The position numbers and the translations under genes are program-made. From Armatimonadota bacterium (GTDB taxonomy: Bacteria; Sysuimicrobiota; Sysuimicrobiia; Sysuimicrobiales; Kaftiobacteriaceae), in assembly GCA_020028535.1 (NCBI GenBank), contig JAIBHM010000053.1, positions 1 through 9,563 of the forward strand: a DNA stretch of 9,563 nucleotides, given 5' to 3'. Below, piece by piece: positions 1 through 6,307 of this stretch. The stretch's first letter is position 1. Each line of letters starts with the position of its first letter. The notes below the pieces were generated by a model. It worked only from the letters and a program-made list of their open reading frames with translations. It ran no database searches and was not told where the DNA came from.

Positions 1-1
1 C

Positions 2-979
2 ATGGAGCAGGGACAGCGGCTCGCGGAGCAGGCCGAAGAGATGGCCGTGCAACTCGAGCTGGTAAAGCTTGCCGAGGAAGAGCTGCCGCTCGGGGTCGCC
101 TACAAGCGCTTTCTCGATCTTGTCCACCGCGCCATCCAGTTTGAGCACGGCACACTCTACGTCACCGAGTGGGGTAACGGGCGCCTGGTGCCGGTGGCCC
201 TGCGGGGCAACCGCATCGATCTCGCCGACCAGGTGCGCTTCGCGCGCGGGAACGGGTTGTCGGCTTGGGTCGCGCAGGAGGGTCGGCCCGTCGTGATCCC
301 GGACCCCCGCAACGCTGGTGAGCGCTCTCCCTTCTCCGACGAGGCGTTGCGCGCGTTCCTCGCGTTTCCGCTGGTGCAGAAAGGCGTAGTGGCCGGTGTG
401 CTGGCGTTGGCGCGTAGCGCGCGGACCTTCACACCCGATGAGTTCGAGCGGCTGGGACGTCTCTCAGAATCGCTGTCGGGCAGCCTCTCCGGGCTGCGCC
501 GGACCGCGCGGCTGCGGGAGCTCGTCTATCAGGATCCGCACACAGGGCTCGGCAACTACCACCACTTCATGGCCCGTGTCGAGGAGGAGCTTCAGCGTGC
601 GCGGCAGCATGCCGTCGAGTTCACCATCGCGGTGGTCGAGCTCGCGGGACTGCCCGAGGTTGAGCGCGCACTGGGTTCCCAGGTGCGCGCGCAGCTGGTG
701 CAGACGTTTACGCACCGGCTGGCGGGCTCGCTGCGATCGTGTGATGTGGCGGCCGCGATCGGAGACGGCCGTTGGGGCCTCCTGCTGGCAGGCGTGAACG
801 GCGATCGGGCCGCAGGCGTGGCGGACCGGATCAGCGACGACGTCGGGCGTGACAATCTTCAGATTCCCGAGCAGCACCGTCTCGCAGTGCGGATCGGCCT
901 GGCAGAATGTGTGGAGCCGGGGTCATCGGCGCAGGCACTGATCGACCGTGCGGCAATGGACATGGAGATTCGCGCGTAG
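2..979 (+). CDS. GAF domain protein with degenerate GGDEF domain, probably 5'-partial
   Basis: This is a probable cytoplasmic signalling protein. Residues 1-28 are rich in Glu, Gln and Leu and look like a coiled-coil linker. Residues about 30-165 read as a GAF sensor domain, with the typical stretch GNGLSAWVAQEGRPVVIPD near 83-101. Residues about 170-320 follow the GGDEF fold: the family's entry motif is present as DPHTGLGN at 178-185. The catalytic signature GGDEF is replaced by GDGRW at 254-258, and the metal-binding Asp region of the first half is also not recognisable, so cyclase activity is unlikely. A role as a sensor, a nucleotide-binding receptor or a protein-interaction module is inferred. 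The first Met is at base 2 and the protein starts within a coiled coil, so the true N-terminus may lie upstream of the window. The sigma-factor gene starts 13 bp downstream, suggesting cotranscription. Confidence 0.85.
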   Translation: MEQGQRLAEQAEEMAVQLELVKLAEEELPLGVAYKRFLDLVHRAIQFEHGTLYVTEWGNGRLVPVALRGNRIDLADQVRFARGNGLSAWVAQEGRPVVIPDPRNAGERSPFSDEALRAFLAFPLVQKGVVAGVLALARSARTFTPDEFERLGRLSESLSGSLSGLRRTARLRELVYQDPHTGLGNYHHFMARVEEELQRARQHAVEFTIAVVELAGLPEVERALGSQVRAQLVQTFTHRLAGSLRSCDVAAAIGDGRWGLLLAGVNGDRAAGVADRISDDVGRDNLQIPEQHRLAVRIGLAECVEPGSSAQALIDRAAMDMEIRA

Positions 980-983
980 GGAG
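977..983 (+). promoter_or_regulatory. Ribosome binding site deciding the sigma-factor start
   Basis: The sequence TAGGGAG lies 9 nt before the ATG at 993 and overlaps the stop codon of the GAF gene. An in-frame upstream ATG at 948 would overlap the GAF gene and adds an unconserved-looking extension, so 993 is preferred. Confidence 0.65.
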
Positions 984-992
984 CATACTTCG

Positions 993-1817
993 ATGGCCGA
1001 TCGAACCCCGGAAACCAGCGAACTGTGGGAGCGCTTCAAGGCGAAGCGGGATGCGGCAGTGCGCGAGCGGCTGGCGCTCTCATACCTGCCCCTGGTGCAC
1101 ACGCAGGCGCGCCGGATGGCCGGGCGGGTCCCGCCGTCGGTGAAGGCCGAGGATCTCGAGGGATACGGGATGATTGGGTTGCTGGAGGCGATCGACCGGT
1201 TCGATCCCGACCGCGGGATTCCGTTCGAGGCGTTCGCCCGGCTGCGCATCCGTGGGGCGATGTACGATTACCTGCGCACGCTCGACCTGCTGCCGCGTGT
1301 GGCCCGCAGGACGGTGCACCGAGTGCAGACGGAAGCGAGCGTCTTGACGCGCCGGCTGGGCCGCGCGCCGACAGACAAAGAACTCGCGGAGGCGACGGGG
1401 TTGGCAGCCGCGCGGGTGGACCGGGCGTTTGTGGATGCACACGCGGCAACGCCGGTCTCGCTGGAAGGAGAATTCGGCGAGGTCGACCGTCTGCCGGCAG
1501 CCCTGGCACGCGATGCGGGGGGCGACGTCCTGACGCGCCTCGAGCAGGAAGCGCTCGATGGGGAGTTGTGGCGCGCGACGTCGGCTCTTCCGGTGCGGCA
1601 CAAGGTCGTGGTCGGACTCTACTACTGTGAAGGACTAACGCTGGCCGAGATTGGGCGTATCCTCGGTGTGACGGAGTCCCGCGCCAGCCAGCTGCGCAGC
1701 GAGGCGCTCGAGACGCTGCGCACTCACCTGTCGCTGCGGAACTGGCTGGACGGCGCCCGCAACAATCAGCATGACGGGGTGCCGCGGCGCAAGCCCGGGA
1801 CCCGCGCGTCGGCGTGA
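993..1817 (+). CDS. RNA polymerase sigma factor, FliA/WhiG (sigma-28-like) family
   Basis: This 274-aa protein has the regions of a group 3 sigma-70 factor. Region 2 (about residues 25-100) includes the -10 recognition and core-binding segment, with EDLEGYGMIGLLEAIDRFDP and the family-typical RIRGAMYDYLR followed by LLPR. Region 3 covers about 105-180, with RLGRAPTDKELAEATGL. Region 4 (about 200-255) carries a helix-turn-helix, LTLAEIGRILGVTESRASQL, starting near residue 215, that would read the -35 element. Length and layout match FliA, WhiG and SigD, which direct transcription of flagellar, sporulation or motility regulons. No flagellar gene is seen here, so the target set is unknown. The gene lies between a GAF protein and a roadblock protein with near-zero spacing, suggesting one signalling operon. 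No anti-sigma factor gene is visible. The C-terminal tail of about 20 residues is basic and polar and probably disordered. Confidence 0.93.
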   Translation: MADRTPETSELWERFKAKRDAAVRERLALSYLPLVHTQARRMAGRVPPSVKAEDLEGYGMIGLLEAIDRFDPDRGIPFEAFARLRIRGAMYDYLRTLDLLPRVARRTVHRVQTEASVLTRRLGRAPTDKELAEATGLAAARVDRAFVDAHAATPVSLEGEFGEVDRLPAALARDAGGDVLTRLEQEALDGELWRATSALPVRHKVVVGLYYCEGLTLAEIGRILGVTESRASQLRSEALETLRTHLSLRNWLDGARNNQHDGVPRRKPGTRASA

Positions 1818-1822
1818 GGTGA
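1816..1822 (+). promoter_or_regulatory. Ribosome binding site for the roadblock gene, overlapping the sigma stop codon
   Basis: GAGGTGA is a near-perfect Shine-Dalgarno sequence that shares bases with the sigma-factor TGA (1815-1817). It is too close to the GTG at 1824 but well placed for the ATG at 1827, so the latter is taken as the start. The overlap suggests translational coupling. Confidence 0.7.
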
Positions 1823-1826
1823 CGTG

Positions 1827-2240
1827 ATGGAACGGCTTGCCACGATTATGAAGGATCTGAAGGAGCGGGCGGCCGCCGATGCGGCGCTGCTCACCTCCGC
1901 CGACGGCCTGGTACTCGAGGCGGTCAACGACACCGGTCTGGACATGGAGTCACTGGCTGCCTACGCCGCGAGCAGCGTGATGGTCTCCGAGCGGATGGGT
2001 GAGATGACCGAGTTCGGCGCGCCCGAGTCGGTGGTCATCTTCTACCGTGGCCATACACTGGTGATCAATCCACTCGGTCCGGTCGTGGCGGTCCTGGTGG
2101 CCTCGGAGCACACGCCGCCGGGCGCGTTGCGCATGCACCTCCGCCGCGCCCAGGTCGAGCTCACCGAAGCCGTCCAGGATGAGCTCCACCCACAGGCCAC
2201 GAACCGCAACGGCGCGGAACCCTCGGACGATTCTCGGTAA
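1827..2240 (+). CDS. Roadblock/LC7 domain protein (MglB-like)
   Basis: This 137-aa protein consists almost wholly of a roadblock/LC7 domain (about residues 1-115). The opening helix MERLATIMKDLKER is followed by the family-typical strand-turn AALLTSADGLVLEAVN, a helix with the run AAYAASSVMVSERMGE, and the strand pairs SVVIFYRGHTLVINPL and VVAVLVASEH. Known members form dimers and often act as regulators of small Ras-like GTPases (MglA type) in polarity and motility. No GTPase gene is in the window. The last 20 residues are polar and probably flexible. The gene is tightly coupled to the sigma-factor gene, so a link between a GTPase switch and the sigma regulon can be inferred but is not shown. 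A GTG at 1824 is the alternative start and would add one residue. Confidence 0.9.
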   Translation: MERLATIMKDLKERAAADAALLTSADGLVLEAVNDTGLDMESLAAYAASSVMVSERMGEMTEFGAPESVVIFYRGHTLVINPLGPVVAVLVASEHTPPGALRMHLRRAQVELTEAVQDELHPQATNRNGAEPSDDSR

Positions 2241-2291
2241 AAGTTCCGGCGGCATCTCCTCACGCGTTCGCCTCAAACTCCCGCAGCCATC

Positions 2292-2307
2292 GTCAAGTAG
2301 TCAAGTG
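2292..2307 (+). repeat. Tandem 8-bp direct repeat
   Basis: GTCAAGTA is followed at once by GTCAAGTG, giving two TCAAGT units exactly 8 bp apart in the intergenic region. Such spacing can be a regulator half-site pair, but 16 bases are too few to exclude chance. Confidence 0.5.
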
Positions 2308-2490
2308 GGGGTTTCCCTGGATTCGTAGCCTTCGTTCGATCTTCCGCCGGTCTTGCTGCACGACTGCGATGGGACTTTCGGACCATCTTCGATGGGCATG
2401 CCCGAGATGGCATTGAAGTTGCTAATTCCTTATCTCGGAACCCTCACAAAGGGGGACGACGTCCGTGCAGCGCCGCGGACGGACTCATAC

Positions 2491-2497
2491 CAGGAGG
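2491..2497 (+). promoter_or_regulatory. Strong ribosome binding site of the subunit-like gene
   Basis: CAGGAGG lies 7 nt before the ATG at 2505. It is the best match to the 16S anti-Shine-Dalgarno sequence in the window, which fits a protein made in quantity. A stem at 2460-2481 lies just upstream of it. Confidence 0.75.
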
Positions 2498-2504
2498 AAT
2501 CGCA

Positions 2505-3005
2505 ATGACGAAGGTCGGGGGAATCATCAGGGGCGGGATGCTGGCGCTGCTGCTCGTGCTGGCGGCGACCGGCGTGAGCTTCAGCGCGGCGGGGGGCAGC
2601 CAGTTGGTGACGGTCGCGGCAGCTTCCAATATCGACATCACCGTGGCGGCCGTAGCATCGATCGGGTCGACGGCTCCGCCCGACTGCGGGACGACCTCCA
2701 CGGTCGTGAACGTAAAGAGCAACAAAGTCTATAATCTGCAGATTCGCGCGGAACCGGTTCTGTACGCCAACGGCAAGGCCAAGAACGGCCTCGTCGAGAT
2801 GACCAACGCCTTCCAGTACGGCACCGCGGGCGTGGGACCGTGGACGAACACGACGGCTGCCTACGCGGACATCTTCGGGAGCAGCCAGCCCAAGACCACC
2901 GGACTGGGCGTCGATCACACCATCTGGTACCGCCAGTGTGTTGATTATGCAGATGATCCCGGGACGTACACCATCGTCCTCGAGTACCTCGGCGTCCAGC
3001 CCTAA
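2505..3005 (+). CDS. Exported small beta-sandwich protein, possible fibre subunit
   Basis: I do not recognise a precise family. The 166-aa product has a signal peptide: a basic start, a hydrophobic core at about residues 12-26 and a likely cleavage site near SFSA (25-28). The mature part is short, rich in Thr, Val, Ala and Asn and made of alternating hydrophobic segments as in a beta-sandwich. It has just two cysteines, C61 and C145, well placed for one disulfide joining the two ends of the domain. The C-terminal PGTYTIVLEYLGV (from residue 152) resembles the closing strand seen in pilin-like, spore-coat-U-like and WxL domains. It is followed by a chaperone-like Ig-fold protein and a barrel protein, so a role as the secreted subunit of a surface fibre or coat is inferred. 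It has a very strong ribosome binding site. A free-standing secreted adhesin is the main alternative. Confidence 0.88.
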   Translation: MTKVGGIIRGGMLALLLVLAATGVSFSAAGGSQLVTVAAASNIDITVAAVASIGSTAPPDCGTTSTVVNVKSNKVYNLQIRAEPVLYANGKAKNGLVEMTNAFQYGTAGVGPWTNTTAAYADIFGSSQPKTTGLGVDHTIWYRQCVDYADDPGTYTIVLEYLGVQP

Positions 3006-3031
3006 CGCGGGCGCCGGTATCAACTGACAGC

Positions 3032-3039
3032 GAGGAAGG
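3032..3039 (+). promoter_or_regulatory. Ribosome binding site of the chaperone-like gene
   Basis: GAGGAAGG lies 3 nt before the ATG at 3043 when counted from its end, with the core GAGGA at a normal distance. It supports this start in the 37-bp gap after the subunit-like gene. Confidence 0.65.
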
Positions 3040-3042
3040 CCG

Positions 3043-3876
3043 ATGCGGATCCGTGGACCCCTGACCACGCTGACTGCGGCGGCCTTCCTCATTGCTGCGG
3101 CTGTTGTGGTGACCTCGGCGTCTGCCCTGGACGCCCAGCCGCTCCGCTTCGGCATCAGTCCCGGGGAGATCGAGCTTGTCCCGGGCCCAGGCACCACGGC
3201 AAGCGGCACACTCCTGGTGATGAATCACACTCAGAACCGGGTTTCGTTCCACGTTCAGGTCCAAGACATGTTTCTGCGCCCGGCGGGAGAGCTCGACGTG
3301 CTGCCCGCCGGTACGATGGAATGGTCGGTGGCGAAGCTCACGCGCGTCACGCCGGCGGAGTTTGACCTCGACGGCAAGCGGGCGATGCCCGTGCGGGTCA
3401 CCGTGACCGTGCCCCCCGACGCGAGAGGAGGCCGGTACGGCGTCATCATCGTCTCGCCCTCCCCGGTGCTCCAGGCCGCTCCCGGGCGCGGCACTTTCTC
3501 GATCGTGGTCCCGAAGCTTGCGGCCCGTCTCCTGGTGCCGGTGAGGGGCACGGAGGTTGTGAAGGGCGCCATCACCAACATGCTCGTCTCGGCCCGCCCG
3601 AACGGCAAGGGGGCCGACATCAAGGTGGTGTTCCGCAACAGCGGGAACGTGCATGTTCGCGCGCTGGGCGAAGTTCTCATCCTCAACGCATCGGGCCAGC
3701 AGGTCGGCAAGGTGCAGATCCCTCAGGCGTTGGTCCTACCCGGCACCATTCGCGAGTTCAGGTTGTCCTGGGACGCGCAGTCGCTCGAGCCCGGCGCCTA
3801 CACCGTCCGCGCCGTGATGGATTACGGCACAGACGTGCTGGTCGCCGGCGAGGTAGGACTCGTCGTGCGAAAGTAG
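3043..3876 (+). CDS. Exported Ig-fold protein, pilus-chaperone-like or DUF916/WxLIP-like
   Basis: The 277-aa product begins with a signal peptide (hydrophobic residues about 8-28, likely cleavage near ASA-LDA). The first half of the mature protein starts FGISPGEIELVPGPG and continues with LLVMNHTQNRVSFHVQV, a pattern shared by periplasmic pilus chaperones and by the DUF916 domain of WxL-interacting proteins. It ends with RVTVTVPPDARGGRYGVIIV, similar to the closing strands of either family. The second half (about residues 150-277) is another Ig/Fn3-like unit with VVFRNSGNVHVRALGEV and LEPGAYTVRAVMDYG. No cysteine and no C-terminal membrane segment are seen, so it is probably soluble in the periplasm rather than anchored as Gram-positive WxLIP proteins are. 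Its place between a subunit-like and a barrel gene favours a carrier or chaperone role; this is inference. Confidence 0.88.
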   Translation: MRIRGPLTTLTAAAFLIAAAVVVTSASALDAQPLRFGISPGEIELVPGPGTTASGTLLVMNHTQNRVSFHVQVQDMFLRPAGELDVLPAGTMEWSVAKLTRVTPAEFDLDGKRAMPVRVTVTVPPDARGGRYGVIIVSPSPVLQAAPGRGTFSIVVPKLAARLLVPVRGTEVVKGAITNMLVSARPNGKGADIKVVFRNSGNVHVRALGEVLILNASGQQVGKVQIPQALVLPGTIREFRLSWDAQSLEPGAYTVRAVMDYGTDVLVAGEVGLVVRK

Positions 3877-3881
3877 GGATC

Positions 3882-3887
3882 ATGTGA
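3882..3887 (+). promoter_or_regulatory. Start-stop element ATGTGA overlapping the GTG start of the barrel gene
   Basis: An AGGGA ribosome binding sequence (3875-3879) overlaps the upstream stop codon. It is followed by ATG at 3882, whose next codon is TGA. The real gene starts at GTG 3884, inside this element. A ribosome choosing the ATG would stop at once, so the arrangement could lower expression of the barrel relative to the two genes before it. Confidence 0.4.
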
Positions 3888-6298
3888 GGTGGAAGGTTGC
3901 GCTGATCGGCGCGGTGGTCCTGCCTCTCGCAGCGAGTCTGCCCGCGTGGGCCGCCGAGCCCGTGCGCGTGCTCGTCGATGACCTTCCTCTGACGCTGACC
4001 CCGCCCCCGGCCGTCCGGGACGGCATCCTCTATCTCCCCCTCCGTCCGCTGGCACAACACTTTCAAGCGTCGCTTGTCGTCGATCGCCAGACGATCGAGG
4101 TACGCCGCGCGGACGGAGCGGTATTCATGGTTCGTCTGGGACGCCTCGAAGTGTGGTCCGACAGCATCGTGGTCGCCGTCACTGAGGCTCCTGTTCTCAT
4201 ATTGGACGGCGCGACGATGATCCCACGTGGCGCCGTCGACGTGCTGTTCGACACGCTGACCGTCTGGAACTACCAGGACGGGGTCGTCACGATCGTCAGC
4301 CCTCAACAACCCGTGCAGGTCACGACCACCCCGAAGCCTCCGTCCGTCGTGGCCCGCGAGGTGGCCCGGGCGGGGGGAACGAGGTCGTTCGAGCCCGAGT
4401 TCCGGCCGGAGATCGAACGGCCTGTCGTTGCCTCGGGCTATGTCACCCTCGGACTCGGCTTCGGCGGCGAGACCACGGCCACAGGACGGCTGCAGTTTCG
4501 GACGCATGGGGTTGAAGACCAGCTGGACGGAACCGTTGCCGTCTTCGCAGGGGCCAGTTCGTTGACGTCTGCCGGGACCGTCACGCTGCGGCGGCCGGAG
4601 AGCAAGCTCACGATCGGCGGCCTGTCCGTCCACGATTCGCCGCTTACAATCTACGAGCAAGGCCTGCTCGGATTTCTGTATCAGACGCGCTGGGGCACCA
4701 CCGATGCGCGGATGTTTGGCGGGAATATTCCCGGAACGTCCTCTCACGTGTACGGACTGCACCTCGCGCTCGAGCCGGTGGGAAGCTGGCTGCTCCAGGG
4801 GACGACGCTCTACGATCCGGCCACCGGCATGACCGTCTTCAAGGGCAGGGCTGATCGCCGGCTGCGTGCCGGACTCTCAGGCTTCGCGGAGGCGGCGTGG
4901 GGAGGGTCTCTCGTCGGCTCCGGAACGGCGTGGCGCGCGGGGCTCGAGACCGGTTCGCCCGTCTTTACGACGACCGTGAGCTACCTCTCGCTCACCCCGG
5001 GCTTCGCCACCATCGGGAATGCCGCGCTCTTCTCGGGACGCAGCGGACCGATGATCCAGCTGTCGTATCGGCCGGCACAACATCTGGCAATCTCGTCGAG
5101 CGCGTCGTGGTTGCGAGGCGCCCCGGGCGTGCCGGATCGCACCGTGACGAGCCTGCTGGCGAACTACCGTCCAACGCGATACGTGGGCCTCGTGGGTGAA
5201 GTGCGCAACGTGGACGACACCTCCTCCGGAATCCGCACCACCAGCACCTCGGCGCAGGCAGCTCTCACATTCACCAGCGGGCGATGGGGGTTCGTCCTCG
5301 CGGGTAGCCACCTGGCAAACGCAAACGTATCTCTCGGCACGACGGGAACGACGTCGAGCTTCTCGGTGCGCGGCGGGTACACGCTGGTAAACGGCCTCCC
5401 CGTCTGGGGCGAGGTCGCCCGGTCTTCCGGAGACACGACCTCATGGGCCTACGGCGTGGGTTGGATGTTTCGCGCCGGCAGCGCGCTCGATCTGCACATG
5501 CAGTTGCGCCACAAGATCTACACACTGCCCAGCGCCTATGATGAGAGCTCGCTGGAGGTTGGCGTCTTGCGGCCCCTCGCGTCAGGTGCGCAGCTCACCC
5601 TCGGCGGGGGCATCAGGTATGTCTCCACGTCGGCCGCGCCTTCGCCGTATCTAGCCCTCCAGTACGGGTATCCTGTTTACGCCTACGGCCCCCCGCGGAC
5701 GGGACGCCTAGCCGCGGTCATGTTCGTCGATCGGAACGGCGATGGGCTGCGCGACCCCGACGAGCCCGGCGTCGGCGGAGTGATCCTCCGCATCAACGAC
5801 AAGACCGCCGCGGCGTCGGATCAGGAGGGAAGCGTGTCCGTGTCGGGGGTGCTCGCAGGCGACGTCAGCGCCGCGCTCGACGAGGAAACTATTCCCGCGC
5901 ATCTCGTCGCCCTCCAGCCCTCGCAGACGGTGCGGGTTGCGGCCACGCAGACGGCCCAGGTCGCGTTCGCCCTCGCTCCGGCCGCGGCGATCAGCGGGCT
6001 CGTGTTCATCGATCAGAACAACAACGGTTTGCGAGACCCTGGAGAACGGGCCCTCGCAGGGGCCATCCTCCGGTTGCTCGGCACCGATGTCTTCCGCACG
6101 TCTGATGTGGACGGCTCGTTCGAGTTCGCGCACCTGGCGCCGGGAGAGTATACGCTGGTGGTGGATCAGCGTGCCTTGCTGAATGGGTACAAAGTGCGGG
6201 GCGACGGCACCTACCTCATCACTGTACGGGCGGGCGGGGCGATGGCCATCGAGATCCCTCTGCTCGAGGGCAGGACGATCATCCGCACGTTCCCCTGA
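3884..6298 (+). CDS. Usher-like outer-membrane beta-barrel with CuAO-N-like and two SdrD-B-like domains
   Basis: The 804-aa product has a clear signal peptide ending in LPAWA (19-23). Residues about 27-143 resemble the copper amine oxidase N-terminal domain (a small extracytoplasmic alpha-beta module, not an oxidase), with GILYLPLRPLAQHF and GATMIPRGAVDVLF. After a Pro-rich linker, residues about 180-600 are a long series of alternating polar/hydrophobic strands with many Gly and aromatic residues, as in outer-membrane barrels. Two C-terminal domains follow: FVDRNGDGLRDPDE (614-627) and FIDQNNNGLRDPGE (708-721) are EF-hand-like calcium loops with acidic or Asn ligands at positions 1, 3, 5, 9 and 12. 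The second continues with APGEYTLVV, typical of SdrD-B/Cna-B folds. Position after a subunit-like and a chaperone-like gene suggests an usher-type pore, but I see no classical usher signature. An adhesin or surface anchor is the alternative. The start is a GTG 7 bp after the upstream stop codon. Confidence 0.87.
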   Translation: MRWKVALIGAVVLPLAASLPAWAAEPVRVLVDDLPLTLTPPPAVRDGILYLPLRPLAQHFQASLVVDRQTIEVRRADGAVFMVRLGRLEVWSDSIVVAVTEAPVLILDGATMIPRGAVDVLFDTLTVWNYQDGVVTIVSPQQPVQVTTTPKPPSVVAREVARAGGTRSFEPEFRPEIERPVVASGYVTLGLGFGGETTATGRLQFRTHGVEDQLDGTVAVFAGASSLTSAGTVTLRRPESKLTIGGLSVHDSPLTIYEQGLLGFLYQTRWGTTDARMFGGNIPGTSSHVYGLHLALEPVGSWLLQGTTLYDPATGMTVFKGRADRRLRAGLSGFAEAAWGGSLVGSGTAWRAGLETGSPVFTTTVSYLSLTPGFATIGNAALFSGRSGPMIQLSYRPAQHLAISSSASWLRGAPGVPDRTVTSLLANYRPTRYVGLVGEVRNVDDTSSGIRTTSTSAQAALTFTSGRWGFVLAGSHLANANVSLGTTGTTSSFSVRGGYTLVNGLPVWGEVARSSGDTTSWAYGVGWMFRAGSALDLHMQLRHKIYTLPSAYDESSLEVGVLRPLASGAQLTLGGGIRYVSTSAAPSPYLALQYGYPVYAYGPPRTGRLAAVMFVDRNGDGLRDPDEPGVGGVILRINDKTAAASDQEGSVSVSGVLAGDVSAALDEETIPAHLVALQPSQTVRVAATQTAQVAFALAPAAAISGLVFIDQNNNGLRDPGERALAGAILRLLGTDVFRTSDVDGSFEFAHLAPGEYTLVVDQRALLNGYKVRGDGTYLITVRAGGAMAIEIPLLEGRTIIRTFP

Positions 6299-6307
6299 GG
6301 TCCGGTC

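Larger units (their letters stand above)
2241..2504 (+). promoter_or_regulatory. Non-coding leader with competing inverted repeats, upstream of the surface-protein operon
   Basis: No convincing coding sequence is present in these 264 bases. The segment must hold the promoter of the downstream operon unless transcription reads through from the roadblock gene. Several exact inverted repeats are seen. CCATCG (2287-2292) and CCATC (2383-2387) can each pair with GATGG copies at 2368-2372, 2391-2395 and 2406-2410. CTTCGATG (2387-2394) pairs with CATTGAAG (2411-2418) through one G-U. CCGAGAT (2402-2408) pairs perfectly with ATCTCGG (2432-2438). CGTCCG (2460-2465) pairs with CGGACG (2476-2481) just before the ribosome binding site. 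Several of these exclude each other, as in an attenuator or riboswitch expression platform. I could not match it to a known riboswitch class, and I see no -35/-10 pair that I would trust. Confidence 0.4.

Noticed and set aside
948..992. Earlier in-frame ATG for the sigma factor at 948
   Set aside because: It overlaps the GAF gene by 32 bp and has no better ribosome binding site; ATG 993 has TAGGGAG at correct spacing.
2292..2330. Sigma-28-type promoter before the surface operon
   Set aside because: TCAAG is present twice, but nothing close to GCCGATAA follows at 11-16 bp; the best window has only two of eight matching bases.
2330..2450. Cyclic-di-GMP (GEMM) or another known riboswitch
   Set aside because: The conserved GEMM core sequences around the tetraloop receptor and ligand pocket are not present; only short competing stems are seen.
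3884..4320. Copper amine oxidase enzyme
   Set aside because: Only the small N-terminal module is present; the catalytic domain and its topaquinone site are absent.
2430..4762. Long minus-strand reading frames opposite the three surface-protein genes (for example 2430-3209, 2638-3654, 3758-4762)
   Set aside because: They have biased, low-complexity Arg-rich composition and no recognisable domain, and lie wholly opposite genes with signal peptides and good ribosome binding sites. Long antisense frames are expected in GC-rich DNA.
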